A DNA stretch of 64,000 bases from Actinomycetes bacterium (GCA_025356335.1 JANXUF010000112.1:62001-126000); one strand, 5' to 3'; counted from the stretch's first letter, positions 7,734-18,170 are shown. Notes: generated from the sequence alone by a model not told the origin. A program made the numbers and translations.

Positions 7734-8285
7734 TCACGAGACAGCGTCCTCGCGCAGGTGACCCAACTTGGCGGCGAGCAACTTGTGGATTCGGAACGAG
7801 CGCGACTTGACGGTACCGATCGGAACACCGAGCATCTCGCTGATCTGCGTGTGGGTGTAACCCTCCAGGTGCTGCAGCCGGACCAGTTCCCGGTCCTGCG
7901 GATTCAGGGTGTCGATCGCCTCGCGGACCTGCCAGACGGTGTAGGTCTGATCGATGTTCGGACCGGCAACAGACAGCGAGGAGTCGCCAGCCTTGACGCT
8001 GTCGAGGTCGTCGTGGGCTCGCCGGGCTTCTCGCCGTTGGACGTCGATCGCCGCGCGCCTGGCGATGGTCGCCAACCACGGCCCGAGTTCCCGGCCGGCC
8101 TCGAACGACTTGGCAGCCTTCCACGCCTGGAGGAAGGTCTGCTGCGTGGCCTCCTCGGCGAGCGCCCGATTGGACAGCACACGGTTGGCGACTACGAACA
8201 CGAGGCGTCCGTATTCACGGTAGATCGTCCTGACCGCCTGCTCGTCTCCGGCGCGGAAGGCGTCGACATCGCTCGCAGTGATCAC
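7734..8285 (-). CDS. ECF-type RNA polymerase sigma factor
   Basis: Sigma-70 region 2 is visible in the N-terminal half (LAEEATQQTFLQAWKAA, then GPWLATIARRAAID), and region 4 in the C-terminal half as a helix-turn-helix (THTQISEMLGVPIGTVKSR). There is no region 3, as expected for ECF factors. The GTG at 8285 gives 183 residues and is preceded by TACGAT (8299-8294) with 8 nt between, a leaderless start; the frame continues a further nine codons upstream without support. The anti-sigma gene follows on the same strand, so the pair probably forms one signalling unit. Stimulus unknown. Confidence 0.93.
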   Translation of the reverse strand: MITASDVDAFRAGDEQAVRTIYREYGRLVFVVANRVLSNRALAEEATQQTFLQAWKAAKSFEAGRELGPWLATIARRAAIDVQRREARRAHDDLDSVKAGDSSLSVAGPNIDQTYTVWQVREAIDTLNPQDRELVRLQHLEGYTHTQISEMLGVPIGTVKSRSFRIHKLLAAKLGHLREDAVS

Positions 8286-8333
8286 TGGACAGCATCGTAG
8301 ACGGGACTGCACGTTGCGCGATCGATTTGGTGG

Positions 8334-8780
8334 TCAACTCTGGCGGTAGAGCACCTTCGGATTCCCGTCCGTCCAGGTCACGCTCAGTTCACGTCGACGG
8401 ATACGCCAGCCAGCGGCCGTGCACAGCAACGTGTCCTCGTAGCGCCCGGCGACGATGAAGTTCGGGCCGCCCTCGGTGCCGGCGACGGTGTGCTGGGCGA
8501 CGAAGTAGCACCTGCTCGTCGCCACATCGCCATCGATGCGGATCTGATGGTTGCTGACGACATGTTGACTGTGGTCGAGTGGTGTCAGCGCATCGCTGAC
8601 CCGTTCTCTGATGGCGTCGAGTCCGATCAATTCCGATCCGAGCAACGCTGTTGCGTCGGCCAGGAACACCTCGTCGAGCGCATCCCAGTCCCCGGTGTCG
8701 AGCGCCCAGCAGTACGCAATGGTCACATCGACGATCGCTTGTCGGTTTTCGAGGGAATCTGAAACAGCGAAGGCTGTCAC
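8334..8780 (-). CDS. SnoaL-like (NTF2-fold) protein
   Basis: A 148-residue protein with the pattern of the SnoaL_4 group: an N-terminal helix (IVDVTIAYCWALDTGDWDAL), the LFLADAT-type strand, DHSQHVVSNHQI, and a C-terminal strand RIRRRELSVTW. These cone-shaped domains act as small isomerases, hydratases or ring-hydroxylating dioxygenase beta-like subunits. It stands alone between the sigma factor and a MerR gene, on the same strand as both. Function cannot be inferred further. Confidence 0.8.
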   Translation of the reverse strand: MTAFAVSDSLENRQAIVDVTIAYCWALDTGDWDALDEVFLADATALLGSELIGLDAIRERVSDALTPLDHSQHVVSNHQIRIDGDVATSRCYFVAQHTVAGTEGGPNFIVAGRYEDTLLCTAAGWRIRRRELSVTWTDGNPKVLYRQS

Positions 8781-8855
8781 TGCTGCTCCATCACCTCCAA
8801 GGTACTTCGGCCGACTTCGCGGACACCGATCCAGCTGGACGATCCAGCAGTGCCT

Positions 8856-9656
8856 TCAGTGCCGACCGGAGCGGTTGTTCCCGAACGGGCGGGACTCGAC
8901 GAGTTCGTGAAGCGCCCGCTCGACTTCCTGGGCGAGGATCAGGCTGCTCATCTCCCTGGCGATCGGCCGAAGCGCGCCGAGCGCGGTTGCCAATTCCTCG
9001 GCGCTGGCAGCTCCGGCGAAACCGGAACCTGCTCGATCGACGAGCAGTTTGACGGTGTCCTCGACGGCTTTGGAGAGTCGTCCGCGGAGTAGATCGCGGA
9101 TCCTTCCGGCGATCTCGATATCCACGCCGGCAGCACGGAGCTGCAACGCCAGATCGAGCAGCGCCGGGCTCGGCACGTCCCAACTGCCGTCGTGGTTGCG
9201 ATGCGCATAGCGGGCGTCTTGCAGCTCACCGATGACACCAGCCGCAGTATTGGCAACGGTCGCTCGCAGCTCGTCCTGGGTGAGCGTCCGCGGACGATCG
9301 TCAGACCATGGCGCACTCAACGTCGCATCGACACCCAACCATGCCGAGACGGTTCTGGCCGGATTGTCGTTGACGACGAGTTCGCGGATCGTATGCAGAG
9401 TCAGGCCGCGGTCACGCAGTTCGTTGATCAATCGCAGCCGTTCGAGGTGGTCGTCACGGTAGACGCCGTCACGTCCCTGCTTGTCCGGCTTCGGCAGCAG
9501 TTTTTCATTCTGGTAGTAACGGATCGTCCGCTCACTCACCCCGCTGGCGTCGGACAGCTCGCCGAGGCTGTACAAGGGCTTCGGCGCGACCTCGTCACCT
9601 GTCAGCTCCTCCGCGACGTTCTGTTCACCGGTCGGCACATGCTCAGTCAACCACAT
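8856..9656 (-). CDS. MerR-family transcriptional regulator
   Basis: A winged helix-turn-helix of MerR type occupies about residues 28-97 (LYSLGELSDASGVSERTIRY, then DGVYRDDHLERLRLINELR). It is followed by a long helical C-terminal region without the paired cysteines of metal sensors, so it probably responds to an organic ligand or to a protein. At 266 residues it is longer than classical MerR. It is divergent from the AurF-like oxygenase gene, and the 87-bp gap carries three inverted repeats, so it very likely controls that gene and itself. Confidence 0.9.
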   Translation of the reverse strand: MWLTEHVPTGEQNVAEELTGDEVAPKPLYSLGELSDASGVSERTIRYYQNEKLLPKPDKQGRDGVYRDDHLERLRLINELRDRGLTLHTIRELVVNDNPARTVSAWLGVDATLSAPWSDDRPRTLTQDELRATVANTAAGVIGELQDARYAHRNHDGSWDVPSPALLDLALQLRAAGVDIEIAGRIRDLLRGRLSKAVEDTVKLLVDRAGSGFAGAASAEELATALGALRPIAREMSSLILAQEVERALHELVESRPFGNNRSGRH

Positions 9657-9668
9657 CCGATTCGATCG

Positions 9669-9727
9669 TGACAGTGACTACTGTGACAGTAATCACTGTC
9701 ATCCAATGTTGACAGCAATTACTGTCA
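9669..9727. promoter_or_regulatory. Three 18-bp inverted-repeat operators between MerR and AurF-like genes
   Basis: Three copies of the pattern TGACAGT-N4-ACTGTCA occur at 9669-9686, 9684-9701 and 9710-9727. The middle one has perfect 7-bp arms and each outer one has a single arm mismatch. The first two share three bases. The third overlaps the -35 box of the rightward promoter. Confidence 0.85.
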
Positions 9728-9737
9728 CCGTCATAGT
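9709..9737 (+). promoter_or_regulatory. Promoter of the AurF-like gene
   Basis: A consensus -35 TTGACA (9709-9714) and CATAGT (9732-9737) are separated by 17 bp, and the ATG at 9744 lies 6 nt beyond the -10, implying a leaderless mRNA. The spacing is standard rather than the stretched 19-20 bp of classical MerR-activated promoters, and an operator covers the -35 box, so repression is more likely than DNA-twist activation. Confidence 0.7.
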
Positions 9738-9743
9738 TGGTCC

Positions 9744-10637
9744 ATGACCGTTTCGACGCTGCCTCGTACCGCCCTCCGATCAGCGCAACTCGTCGCCGCT
9801 TCGGAACGAATGACGCTCGATCCGTTCACCGACGTCGACTGGGCTACTCCGATCGACGATTCGGCTTTCCACCTACCGCCGGAAGTCCTGCCGCTGTTCG
9901 GGACGACCGTCTGGCAGGCAATGACGCTGGACCAACAGATCACCTACAGCCGCCATGAGACCGCTGCCGTCTTCGGCGCGAGCATCTGGTTCGAGAACGC
10001 GCTGATGCAGATCGTGCTGCGCGACCTCGTGACGATCCCGGTCACCGACCCTAGCCACCGCTACCTGCTGGTGGAGATCGCCGACGAATGCCGCCATTCG
10101 ATGATGTTCGGCGAATACATCCGTCGGGCCGGCACGCCCGCCTACGGCCCGAAGCGCGCCTCCGGGTCGTCCGGCGGCACGGATGGTGGACGGGTGCTGT
10201 CCTACCTGCTGATACTCGCCGTCGAGGAGTTCCTCGACTACGTGAACCGCTTGACGATGCGTGACGAGCGCATCCATCCCGTTTCTCGGCAGATCGCCAA
10301 GTTGCACGTCCTCGAAGAGGCCCGCCATGTCAGCTTCGCCAAGACCTTCCTCGGCGAATTCTGGCCCACCATCGACGCTGCCGATCGCCAACTCGTACTG
10401 GACAATGCCGCCGAACTGGTCGGCAGCATCGTCCACCTCAACCTCGATCCGGCGTTGTACGAACACCTCGGCATCGACAACGGCATGGCCATTGCCGAGT
10501 CGAATCCGGCGTACCGGAAGACGCTCATCGCCGGCCTTGCCAAGCTGACGACGTTCTGTGAAGACATCGGCGTCATCGACGGGGCGCATCGCCTGCACTG
10601 GGAGCTCCTCGGACTTGTCGCCCAGCGCACGGTGTGA
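9744..10637 (+). CDS. AurF-like non-haem diiron oxygenase
   Basis: The 297-residue helical protein shows the metal-binding Glu/His pattern of the p-aminobenzoate N-oxygenase (AurF) family: a Glu in IWFENALMQ, the EIADECRHSMMFGEYI helix, EEFLDYVNR, and EEARHVSFA. AurF converts an aryl amine to a nitro group; other members hydroxylate different substrates, so the reaction here is open. It stands as a single-gene unit under a strong leaderless promoter with operators for the divergent MerR regulator. No biosynthetic partner genes are adjacent. Confidence 0.82.
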   Translation: MTVSTLPRTALRSAQLVAASERMTLDPFTDVDWATPIDDSAFHLPPEVLPLFGTTVWQAMTLDQQITYSRHETAAVFGASIWFENALMQIVLRDLVTIPVTDPSHRYLLVEIADECRHSMMFGEYIRRAGTPAYGPKRASGSSGGTDGGRVLSYLLILAVEEFLDYVNRLTMRDERIHPVSRQIAKLHVLEEARHVSFAKTFLGEFWPTIDAADRQLVLDNAAELVGSIVHLNLDPALYEHLGIDNGMAIAESNPAYRKTLIAGLAKLTTFCEDIGVIDGAHRLHWELLGLVAQRTV

Positions 10638-10684
10638 GTCCACAAGACCCCCGGCATCTCGATGGGCGGCGTCGAGAGGCGACG

Positions 10685-11662
10685 TCAATAGGCGACCTTG
10701 GCGCGTTCGAAAATGCGTCGCGGGTTGTCGATCAACATCTGGTCCACCTGCTCATCGGTGACACCACGCTGCTTGAGTGCCGGAACGACGTCACGGGTGA
10801 TGTGCAGGTAGTTCCAATTCGGCGTGACGATCGGCAGCTGATCGTCCGGCAACCAATCGTTGAAACACGCTGCGTCGTGCGAGAGCACCATCTGGTCGGC
10901 GAAACCCTGTTCGCAGAGCGCAGCGACGGTGTTGACGCGATCCTCGAACGGCAGCAGCACGTCGATCCCGAAGCGGTCCATACCGATGAACGAGCCGCGG
11001 TTCATGATCTCTTTGAGGTAGTCGAGATCGGTGGTGTCACCGCTGTGGCCGATGACGACCTGCGTCGGATCGACACCCTCCTGATCGAAGATGTCCTGCT
11101 GCTCGAGACCGCGTCTGGTGTGGGCATGGGTGTGTGTGGAAATCGGCACGCCTGTGGCGCGATGGGCCTGGGCGACAGCCCGCAGCACGCGCTCGACGCC
11201 GCCGGTGACACCCGGTTCGTCGGTCGCGCACTTGAGGATCCCGGCTTTGACGCCTGTCTCCCCGATGCCGGCTTCGATGTCGTGGATGAACATCTCGGTC
11301 AGCAATTCCGGCTGGTCGAACAGCAGACCGGGACCACGGAAGTGGAAGTAGTGCGGGATCTCGTTGTAGGTGTAGAGCCCGGTGGCGGCAATGATGTTGA
11401 TGTCGACGGCCTCGTTGACACGCTGGATGCGCGGGATGTAGCGGCCGAGGCCGATCACCGTCAGATCGACGATCGTGCTGACACCGTTGGCCTTCAGGTC
11501 GGTCAACCGCTCGATCGCGTCGGCGACGCGGGCCTCTTCGTCCCATCCCGTCTCGTAGTTGTTCATCATCTCCGGCGAGAGCACGAACACGTGCTCGTGC
11601 ATCAGTACCCGCCCCAAATCGGCGGTGTCGACAGTGCCGCGAACGGACTCGATGGATGCCAT
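10685..11662 (-). CDS. Phosphotriesterase-family metal-dependent hydrolase
   Basis: An amidohydrolase-superfamily TIM barrel of 325 residues. The metal ligands are visible: H22 and H24 in MHEHVF, a lysine in AGILKCA in the position carboxylated in phosphotriesterase, histidines in STHTHA and IGHSGDT, and an aspartate in GMDRFG. The family hydrolyses phosphotriesters, lactones or esters; most members without a known substrate act on lactones. It is the last gene of a minus-strand run with an LLM oxidoreductase, an SDR and an acyl-CoA synthetase, so ester or lactone cleavage in a catabolic pathway is a reasonable reading. Confidence 0.88.
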   Translation of the reverse strand: MASIESVRGTVDTADLGRVLMHEHVFVLSPEMMNNYETGWDEEARVADAIERLTDLKANGVSTIVDLTVIGLGRYIPRIQRVNEAVDINIIAATGLYTYNEIPHYFHFRGPGLLFDQPELLTEMFIHDIEAGIGETGVKAGILKCATDEPGVTGGVERVLRAVAQAHRATGVPISTHTHAHTRRGLEQQDIFDQEGVDPTQVVIGHSGDTTDLDYLKEIMNRGSFIGMDRFGIDVLLPFEDRVNTVAALCEQGFADQMVLSHDAACFNDWLPDDQLPIVTPNWNYLHITRDVVPALKQRGVTDEQVDQMLIDNPRRIFERAKVAY

Positions 11663-11674
11663 GGCGGTGTTCTC

Positions 11675-12742
11675 CTATGATCGAGAGGCTGCGGCGCGAA
11701 GTGCGGGCATGACCTCGGTTGAGAATTGGGTGATCTGGTCGAGTACTTCCGTACGCGACATCCCGGGGTACTGCAATCGCACGCACAGGCGGTGGTCGCG
11801 GGAATCCGAGAACTGGGCCGCCAGCGGGGCGAGGGCGGCGACGACCTGTTCGGCCGCTCCCGACACGATCGTCGGTGGCAGTTGATCGCTCGGCAGTCCG
11901 AGGATCTGGGCGATCATCTCCCCGACTGCTCGACCGCCACCGACGTCGGTCGATGATCCGTACCAGTTGGCGTAGCGGTCGTAGAGATGAGTGACACCAC
12001 GCAGGATCGACGACGTGTCGCCTTCCGACGACGCCTTGGGCGTCAGCGCGCACCACGTCGCCGTGCCGATCGGCAGCGGGTCTGCTCGCCCCAGGCGCTC
12101 TGCCGCACCGTCGAGCACATCGACCCGTCGGATGGTGTCATCGAGGTCTCCGAGTGGCGAAATGTAGCCGTCGCCGAGTGCAGCGGCCCGTTCGATCGCT
12201 GCGTCGACCCAACCGCCGAGCCATATCGGCGGCGGAGATGCGGGAATCGGACGAACGACCAGTCCGTCGACGGACGTCGTCACCCCGCTGTGGCTGAATC
12301 GTTCGCCGGTCCATGCCTTGCGACAGACCGCCACGCACTCGTGCAACCGGGCGACTCGCTCGCGCTTGGGAACACCGAGTGCAGCGAACTCCTCGTCGCG
12401 GTAACCGATCGCCAGGCCGAGCAGCAATCTGCCGTGGCTGAGGACGTCGATGACGGCGGCGTCCTCTGCAAGGCGCAGCGGGTTGTACAACGGTGCGAGC
12501 GCGACGTTGGAACCGAGCGTCATCCGCTTCGTCACACCCGCCAATGCGCCGAGCACGGGGAACAGTCCGCTCATGTAACCGTCATCGGTGAAGTGGTGTT
12601 CACTGACCCAGAGCCCGTCGAATCCTGCAGCCTCGACCGCAGCGGCGACTGCCAGCACGTCGTCATAGACCTCGGTCCACGGTGTCGGATCCTCCGGTGC
12701 CCGTTGGGCGGTGACGAGGCCGTAGTCGATCAACAGTGCCAC
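11675..12742 (-). CDS. LLM-class oxidoreductase (luciferase-like, probably F420-dependent)
   Basis: A TIM-barrel luciferase-like protein of 355 residues: the N-terminal GFDGLWVSEHHF segment, the RMTLGSNVALAPLYNPLRLAEDAAVIDVLS-type core, and GLAIGYRDEEF are characteristic. The family uses F420 or FMN, and in actinobacteria most are F420 enzymes, so the cofactor is inferred. The GTG at 12742 is chosen because GGAGAGG lies about 7 nt upstream and the gap to the preceding SDR stop is 2 nt; a much longer frame reaches 12877 inside that gene. Part of the catabolic operon 15182-10685. Confidence 0.88.
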   Translation of the reverse strand: MALLIDYGLVTAQRAPEDPTPWTEVYDDVLAVAAAVEAAGFDGLWVSEHHFTDDGYMSGLFPVLGALAGVTKRMTLGSNVALAPLYNPLRLAEDAAVIDVLSHGRLLLGLAIGYRDEEFAALGVPKRERVARLHECVAVCRKAWTGERFSHSGVTTSVDGLVVRPIPASPPPIWLGGWVDAAIERAAALGDGYISPLGDLDDTIRRVDVLDGAAERLGRADPLPIGTATWCALTPKASSEGDTSSILRGVTHLYDRYANWYGSSTDVGGGRAVGEMIAQILGLPSDQLPPTIVSGAAEQVVAALAPLAAQFSDSRDHRLCVRLQYPGMSRTEVLDQITQFSTEVMPALRAAASRS

Positions 12743-12744
12743 GA

Positions 12745-13640
12745 TCAATCCTCTCCATCTGCCGGGAAACCGGCTGCGGCAGCAACGCTGGTCGAGGGAC
12801 CGATCGGCACGCCCATGTCGCCGTTCCAGTCGTCCCACGGCTGAGGGTTCTGGGCGTAACCCCCGCTGGCGCTCCATCCACCGTCGACGTTCAGCACCGT
12901 GCCAGTGACGAAACTCGATGCCGAGGAAGCGAGGAACAGCAGCGGACCGACGAGTTCAGGCAACTCCCCCATCCGCCTCATCGGAGTCCGGCTGCGCATC
13001 CAGTCGGCCATCCCGGAATCTTCGAGCAGGGTGCGGGTCATCTCGGAGACGAAGAAGTTGGGTGCCAGGGCGTTGACCCGCAGACCTCGATCCCCCCATT
13101 CGCATGCCAGCAGCTTCGTCAATTGATTGACGCCGCCCTTGGCAGCGAAGTAGCCGGCGGTACGGTTCTCCGAGCCTGCGTTGCCGAAGATCGACGACAG
13201 GTTGACGATGCTGCCACCGCCACCGCGCAACATGTCAGGTGCAGCGGCGCGCGTCATGTAGAAGAGGCCGGTCAGATCGGTGTTGACCATCTTGGCGAAC
13301 ATTTCCGGCTCGCAGTGCTCGGTGCGAACCAACCGCCCGTCTGCCCATCCTGCGTTGTTCACGAGGATGTCGACCCGTCCGAACATCGCCATCGTCTCGG
13401 CAACCACCCGCTCGCAATCGGCATACACGGTGACGTCGCCGCCGACCGACAGGCATTTCCGCCCGAGTCCCTCGACGATCGCTGCGGTGTCGGCCAACTT
13501 GTCGACGGATCGGGCCGTGACAACGACGTCTGCACCTGCGCTGGCGAGGATCTCGGCGAACAACACGCCCAAACCGTATGACGCGCCGGTGATGATCGCG
13601 ACCTTGCCGTCGAGACGGAACGGTCCGACGATGTCGACGG

Positions 13641-13644
<4 letters not shown>
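12745..13644 (-). CDS. Short-chain dehydrogenase/reductase (SDR)
   Basis: A classical SDR of 299 residues: nucleotide-binding TGASYGLG near residue 19, the NNAG motif, a catalytic serine in LSSIFG and the YFAAK (YxxxK) pair. The C-terminus is about 45 residues longer than the usual 250 and is Trp- and Pro-containing. NAD(P)-dependent oxidation or reduction of a hydroxy/keto intermediate is expected. Its ATG overlaps the stop of the upstream acyl-CoA synthetase (ATGA), so the two are translationally coupled. Confidence 0.93.
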
Positions 13645-15182
<1,538 letters not shown>

Positions 15183-15232
15183 GACGTTCCCCAGTTCGAG
15201 TCGTGACCAGCGCGATCCCCAAATCCGCTGAC

Positions 15233-15263
15233 TTGACAAAGGTATCACCTTTAGCGGCAGAAT
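15233..15263. promoter_or_regulatory. Divergent promoter region with 15-bp palindromic operator
   Basis: AAAGGT-ATC-ACCTTT (15238-15252) is a perfect palindrome. It directly abuts a TTGACA -35-like hexamer (15233-15238) for the rightward synthetase; a weak -10 (CAGAAT, 15258-15263) lies 19 bp on. The site sits between the two divergent acyl-CoA synthetase genes and could control both. A TetR- or GntR-type regulator is likely; the TetR at 22501-23184 is a candidate only. Confidence 0.55.
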
Positions 15264-15309
15264 TCAGAGTCGTCGTACAGGGGGTAGGACGTCAGCTGGA
15301 GGGAACGAC

Positions 15310-16839
15310 ATGATCGTCAAGCAGGGCCGCACGCCGAACATCGAACCATTCGACATGAGCGGCGTCGAACGGTCCGCCGACGGTGTCCTGCGTTACACCG
15401 GCCTGCCGTCGTCGCTGGTGGCGATGTTCCGTTCGGCCGTCACCGCCCAGCCGGATGGCGAGGCGCTCGTCGAGCTCGGCGGTCAGCGGGTGTCGTATCA
15501 ACAGCTGTGGGATCGTAGTAGCCGGGTCGCCGGCGGGCTGATGGCGAACGGCGTCGAGCGCGGCGACCGGGTCGCCATCCATCTCGCCAACGGCAACGAC
15601 TGGGCCTATGCGTTCTTCGGAGTGCAGATGGCAGGTGCCGTCGTGGTGCCCGTCAACACCCGCTTCAGTGATGCCGAAGTCGACTACGTGATCACCGATT
15701 CCGGAGCAAAATACGCTTTCGAGCCTGGGGTCGCCTTGCCGGACGGCGAGCCTTTCGTCGTCGACGATCTCCAACCGGCCGACCTCGCGGCGATCTTCTA
15801 CACCAGTGGTACGACAGGCTTCCCGAAGGGGGCGATGACGACCCACGAGAATTTCCTGTCCAACTGCGAGACGTGCCGCAGGGTCATCGGCGTGCTCGAC
15901 GACATCCGTCTGCGCAACCTCATCTCCGTGCCGATGTTCCACGTCACCGGGTGCAACAGCCAACTGCTGTTGACGATGTATCTCGGCGGCACCACGGTGA
16001 TCATGCCGGCCTTCGACGTCCAAGCGTTTCTGGCGGCGATCGTCGACGAACGGGTCAACATGGTCACGTCGGTCCCGGCGATCTACTGGCTGGCGATGAG
16101 TCAACCGAACTTCACCGACTTCGATGTCAGCGGCGTCCGATACCTGACGTATGGAGGCGCACCGATGGCGCCGGAGATCATCGCCAAGCTGCGCCATTAT
16201 GTTCCCCGTGCACGGCTCGGCAACGGCTTCGGTCTCACGGAGACGTCGTCGGTCTCCACGTTCCTGCCGGACGAGTACTGCGACTCCCATCCCGAAACCG
16301 TCGGCTTCGCTGCACCGGTCGTCGAAGTCGATCTCGTCGAAGTCGACGAATCCACCGGGGTCGGCGAACTACTGATCCGTGGGCAGAACATCGTCGCCGG
16401 GTACTGGAACAAGCCGGAGCAGACCGCCGACACCTTCGTCGATCACTGGCTGCGGACCGGCGACCTCGCCCGTGTCGATGACGACGGATTCGTGCAGATC
16501 GTCGATCGCAAGAAAGACATGGTCAACCGCGGCGGCGAGAATGTCTACTGCGTCGAGGTCGAGAATGCGCTCGTCCAGCATCCGGAGATCTACGAGGTTG
16601 CGGTGATGGGCGTGCCGGACACGATGATGGGTGAGAAGGTCGGTGCCGTCGTGGTGGCTGCCCCGGGGACACATCCGGACGCCGCAGCGATTCGAGCCTG
16701 GGCCCGCGAGCAGATCGCCGACTTCAAGGTTCCGCAGTACATCTCCTTCCGAGACGAACCCTTGCCGCGCAACCCCGGTGGGAAGGTGCTGAAAGCGGTG
16801 TTGCGCAAGGAGACCGAATGGGGTGAACAGATCCGCTGA
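15310..16839 (+). CDS. Acyl-CoA synthetase (AMP-forming), second copy
   Basis: A 509-residue ANL enzyme with YTSGTTGFPKGAM, GFGLTETSSVSTF, the TGDLARVDDDGF hinge and the terminal lysine in PRNPGGKVLKAVL. A good ribosome-binding site (GGAGGGA) sits 5 nt before the ATG at 15310. It is only moderately similar to the divergent synthetase at 13641 (the A5 and C-terminal motifs differ), so the two probably activate different acids or act at different steps rather than being a recent duplication. Confidence 0.94.
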   Translation: MIVKQGRTPNIEPFDMSGVERSADGVLRYTGLPSSLVAMFRSAVTAQPDGEALVELGGQRVSYQQLWDRSSRVAGGLMANGVERGDRVAIHLANGNDWAYAFFGVQMAGAVVVPVNTRFSDAEVDYVITDSGAKYAFEPGVALPDGEPFVVDDLQPADLAAIFYTSGTTGFPKGAMTTHENFLSNCETCRRVIGVLDDIRLRNLISVPMFHVTGCNSQLLLTMYLGGTTVIMPAFDVQAFLAAIVDERVNMVTSVPAIYWLAMSQPNFTDFDVSGVRYLTYGGAPMAPEIIAKLRHYVPRARLGNGFGLTETSSVSTFLPDEYCDSHPETVGFAAPVVEVDLVEVDESTGVGELLIRGQNIVAGYWNKPEQTADTFVDHWLRTGDLARVDDDGFVQIVDRKKDMVNRGGENVYCVEVENALVQHPEIYEVAVMGVPDTMMGEKVGAVVVAAPGTHPDAAAIRAWAREQIADFKVPQYISFRDEPLPRNPGGKVLKAVLRKETEWGEQIR

Positions 16840-16872
16840 GCGGGTTCGCCCGACGCCGTCACCGAAGCTCTC

Positions 16873-17400
16873 TCAGCCGGCAGCGTCGGCGATCTTCGCC
16901 ATGATCGTGTCGTCGAGGTAATAGCGCCGCGCCCAGATACCGCTTGCTGCTTCGCCCTCTAACGGCATCCGCCAACTGAGCACCCGGCTCGACGGCGCGT
17001 CGAGCGACACGCCGAGCAGCGCACGCGGCTGGTCGATCGTGTTCTGCACATACGCCTCTGCAGCCTCGACCGGGATATAGCGAGACGCTATGGCGCGATA
17101 TGTGTCGCGCCATTCGTCGTCGGCACCAGGTGCGTACAACAAGTCGGCGACTCCCTGGACGGTGACCTTGCGGTACGGCAACGAGTCTTCGTCGATGGTC
17201 AGCCCGACCCGTGGATCACGAAGCAGGTTCGCCAGGAACACAGAATGCACCCGCGGCGTGAAGACGAGGCGACGGCGATCGACGAGGTACCAGATCGGGA
17301 CATTGCGCGGCATGCCGTCGGCGTCGACGGTGGCGACACGCAACAGGTGCCCGGGTTCGTCGAGAAAGATCGAGGCTTCGGATTCGGTGAGCTTCGGCAT
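16873..17400 (-). CDS. Pyridoxamine 5'-phosphate oxidase-like (flavin/F420-binding split barrel) protein
   Basis: A 175-residue split-barrel protein: N-terminal LLRVATVDADGMPRNVPIWY and the LANLLRDPRVGLTIDED segment are typical of the PNPOx-like family whose actinobacterial members bind F420, FMN or haem. The conserved pattern of true PNPOx is not complete, so pyridoxal metabolism is not implied. Its ATG overlaps the stop of livF by one base (TGATG), linking it to the ABC importer operon. Confidence 0.8.
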   Translation of the reverse strand: MPKLTESEASIFLDEPGHLLRVATVDADGMPRNVPIWYLVDRRRLVFTPRVHSVFLANLLRDPRVGLTIDEDSLPYRKVTVQGVADLLYAPGADDEWRDTYRAIASRYIPVEAAEAYVQNTIDQPRALLGVSLDAPSSRVLSWRMPLEGEAASGIWARRYYLDDTIMAKIADAAG

Positions 17401-18170
17401 CAGAACAGGTCCCAGTACGAGTCGCGGGCCCGCATCTTCTCTGCGGACTCCTGGAGGATGATTCGCCCGCTGCGCATCACGTACGCACGGTCGGAGATAC
17501 GCAGCGCTTGCCCCACGTTCTGTTCGAGGAGCAGCACCGACAGACCGTCGTCGGCGAGCGTGCGGACGGCCGTGAAGATCTGTTGGACGACCGCCGGTGC
17601 CAGACCAAGGGACGGCTCGTCGAGCAGCAGTAGCTTCGGTGAGGTCATCAGTGCCAAGCCGAGGCTGACCATTCGCTGCTGTCCACCCGACATCGTCCCC
17701 GCCAGTTGCTTCGATCGTTCCTGGAGAATCGGGAACAGTTCGTACACCTGTGCGAGCAAGGTCTCCTGCCTGGACTGATCCTTGAGATTGGCGGCTCCGA
17801 GCAGCAGGTTCTCGTACACCGTCAGATCGCCGAACACAAAACGTTCCGACGGGATCAGCGCCATTCCCCTGCGCACGTTCGCACGCGCCGACGAGCCGGT
17901 GATGTCCTCACCGGCGTAGCGGACTGATCCCCCGGATGGCTTGTAGGCGCCGAGGACATTCTTGATGATCGTCGTCTTGCCGGCACCGTTGTGGCCGAAC
18001 AGCGAGACGATCTCCCCGGTTCCGACCGTCATGTCGACGTCGAAGACGACGTGCTTTCGACCGTATGAGCACGACAGGCCGGCCAGCGCCAGCAGCGATC
18101 CGACTCTCGATTCGGACGGTCGCGAAGCGGATGCTGCGGATTCGGATGTCCCCGACTCAGACGGTTCCAA
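17400..18170 (-). CDS. livF: Branched-chain amino acid-type ABC transporter ATP-binding protein (LivF-like)
   Basis: An ABC ATPase of 256 residues with Walker A GHNGAGKTT, signature MSGGQQRM and Walker B LLLLDEPSLGLAP, the last typical of LivF. The first 22 residues are Ser/Glu-rich and precede the usual LivF start. No ATG is available, and the TTG at 18170 overlaps the end of the upstream fused gene by 14 nt. It partners the LivG domain encoded there. Related importers in actinobacteria carry many carboxylates and amides besides amino acids. Confidence 0.92.
   Translation of the reverse strand: MEPSESGTSESAASASRPSESRVGSLLALAGLSCSYGRKHVVFDVDMTVGTGEIVSLFGHNGAGKTTIIKNVLGAYKPSGGSVRYAGEDITGSSARANVRRGMALIPSERFVFGDLTVYENLLLGAANLKDQSRQETLLAQVYELFPILQERSKQLAGTMSGGQQRMVSLGLALMTSPKLLLLDEPSLGLAPAVVQQIFTAVRTLADDGLSVLLLEQNVGQALRISDRAYVMRSGRIILQESAEKMRARDSYWDLF

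Noticed and set aside
16841..16852. CGGG-TTCG-CCCG hairpin after the second acyl-CoA synthetase
   Set aside because: A 4-bp stem with no T-tract is too weak to call a terminator.
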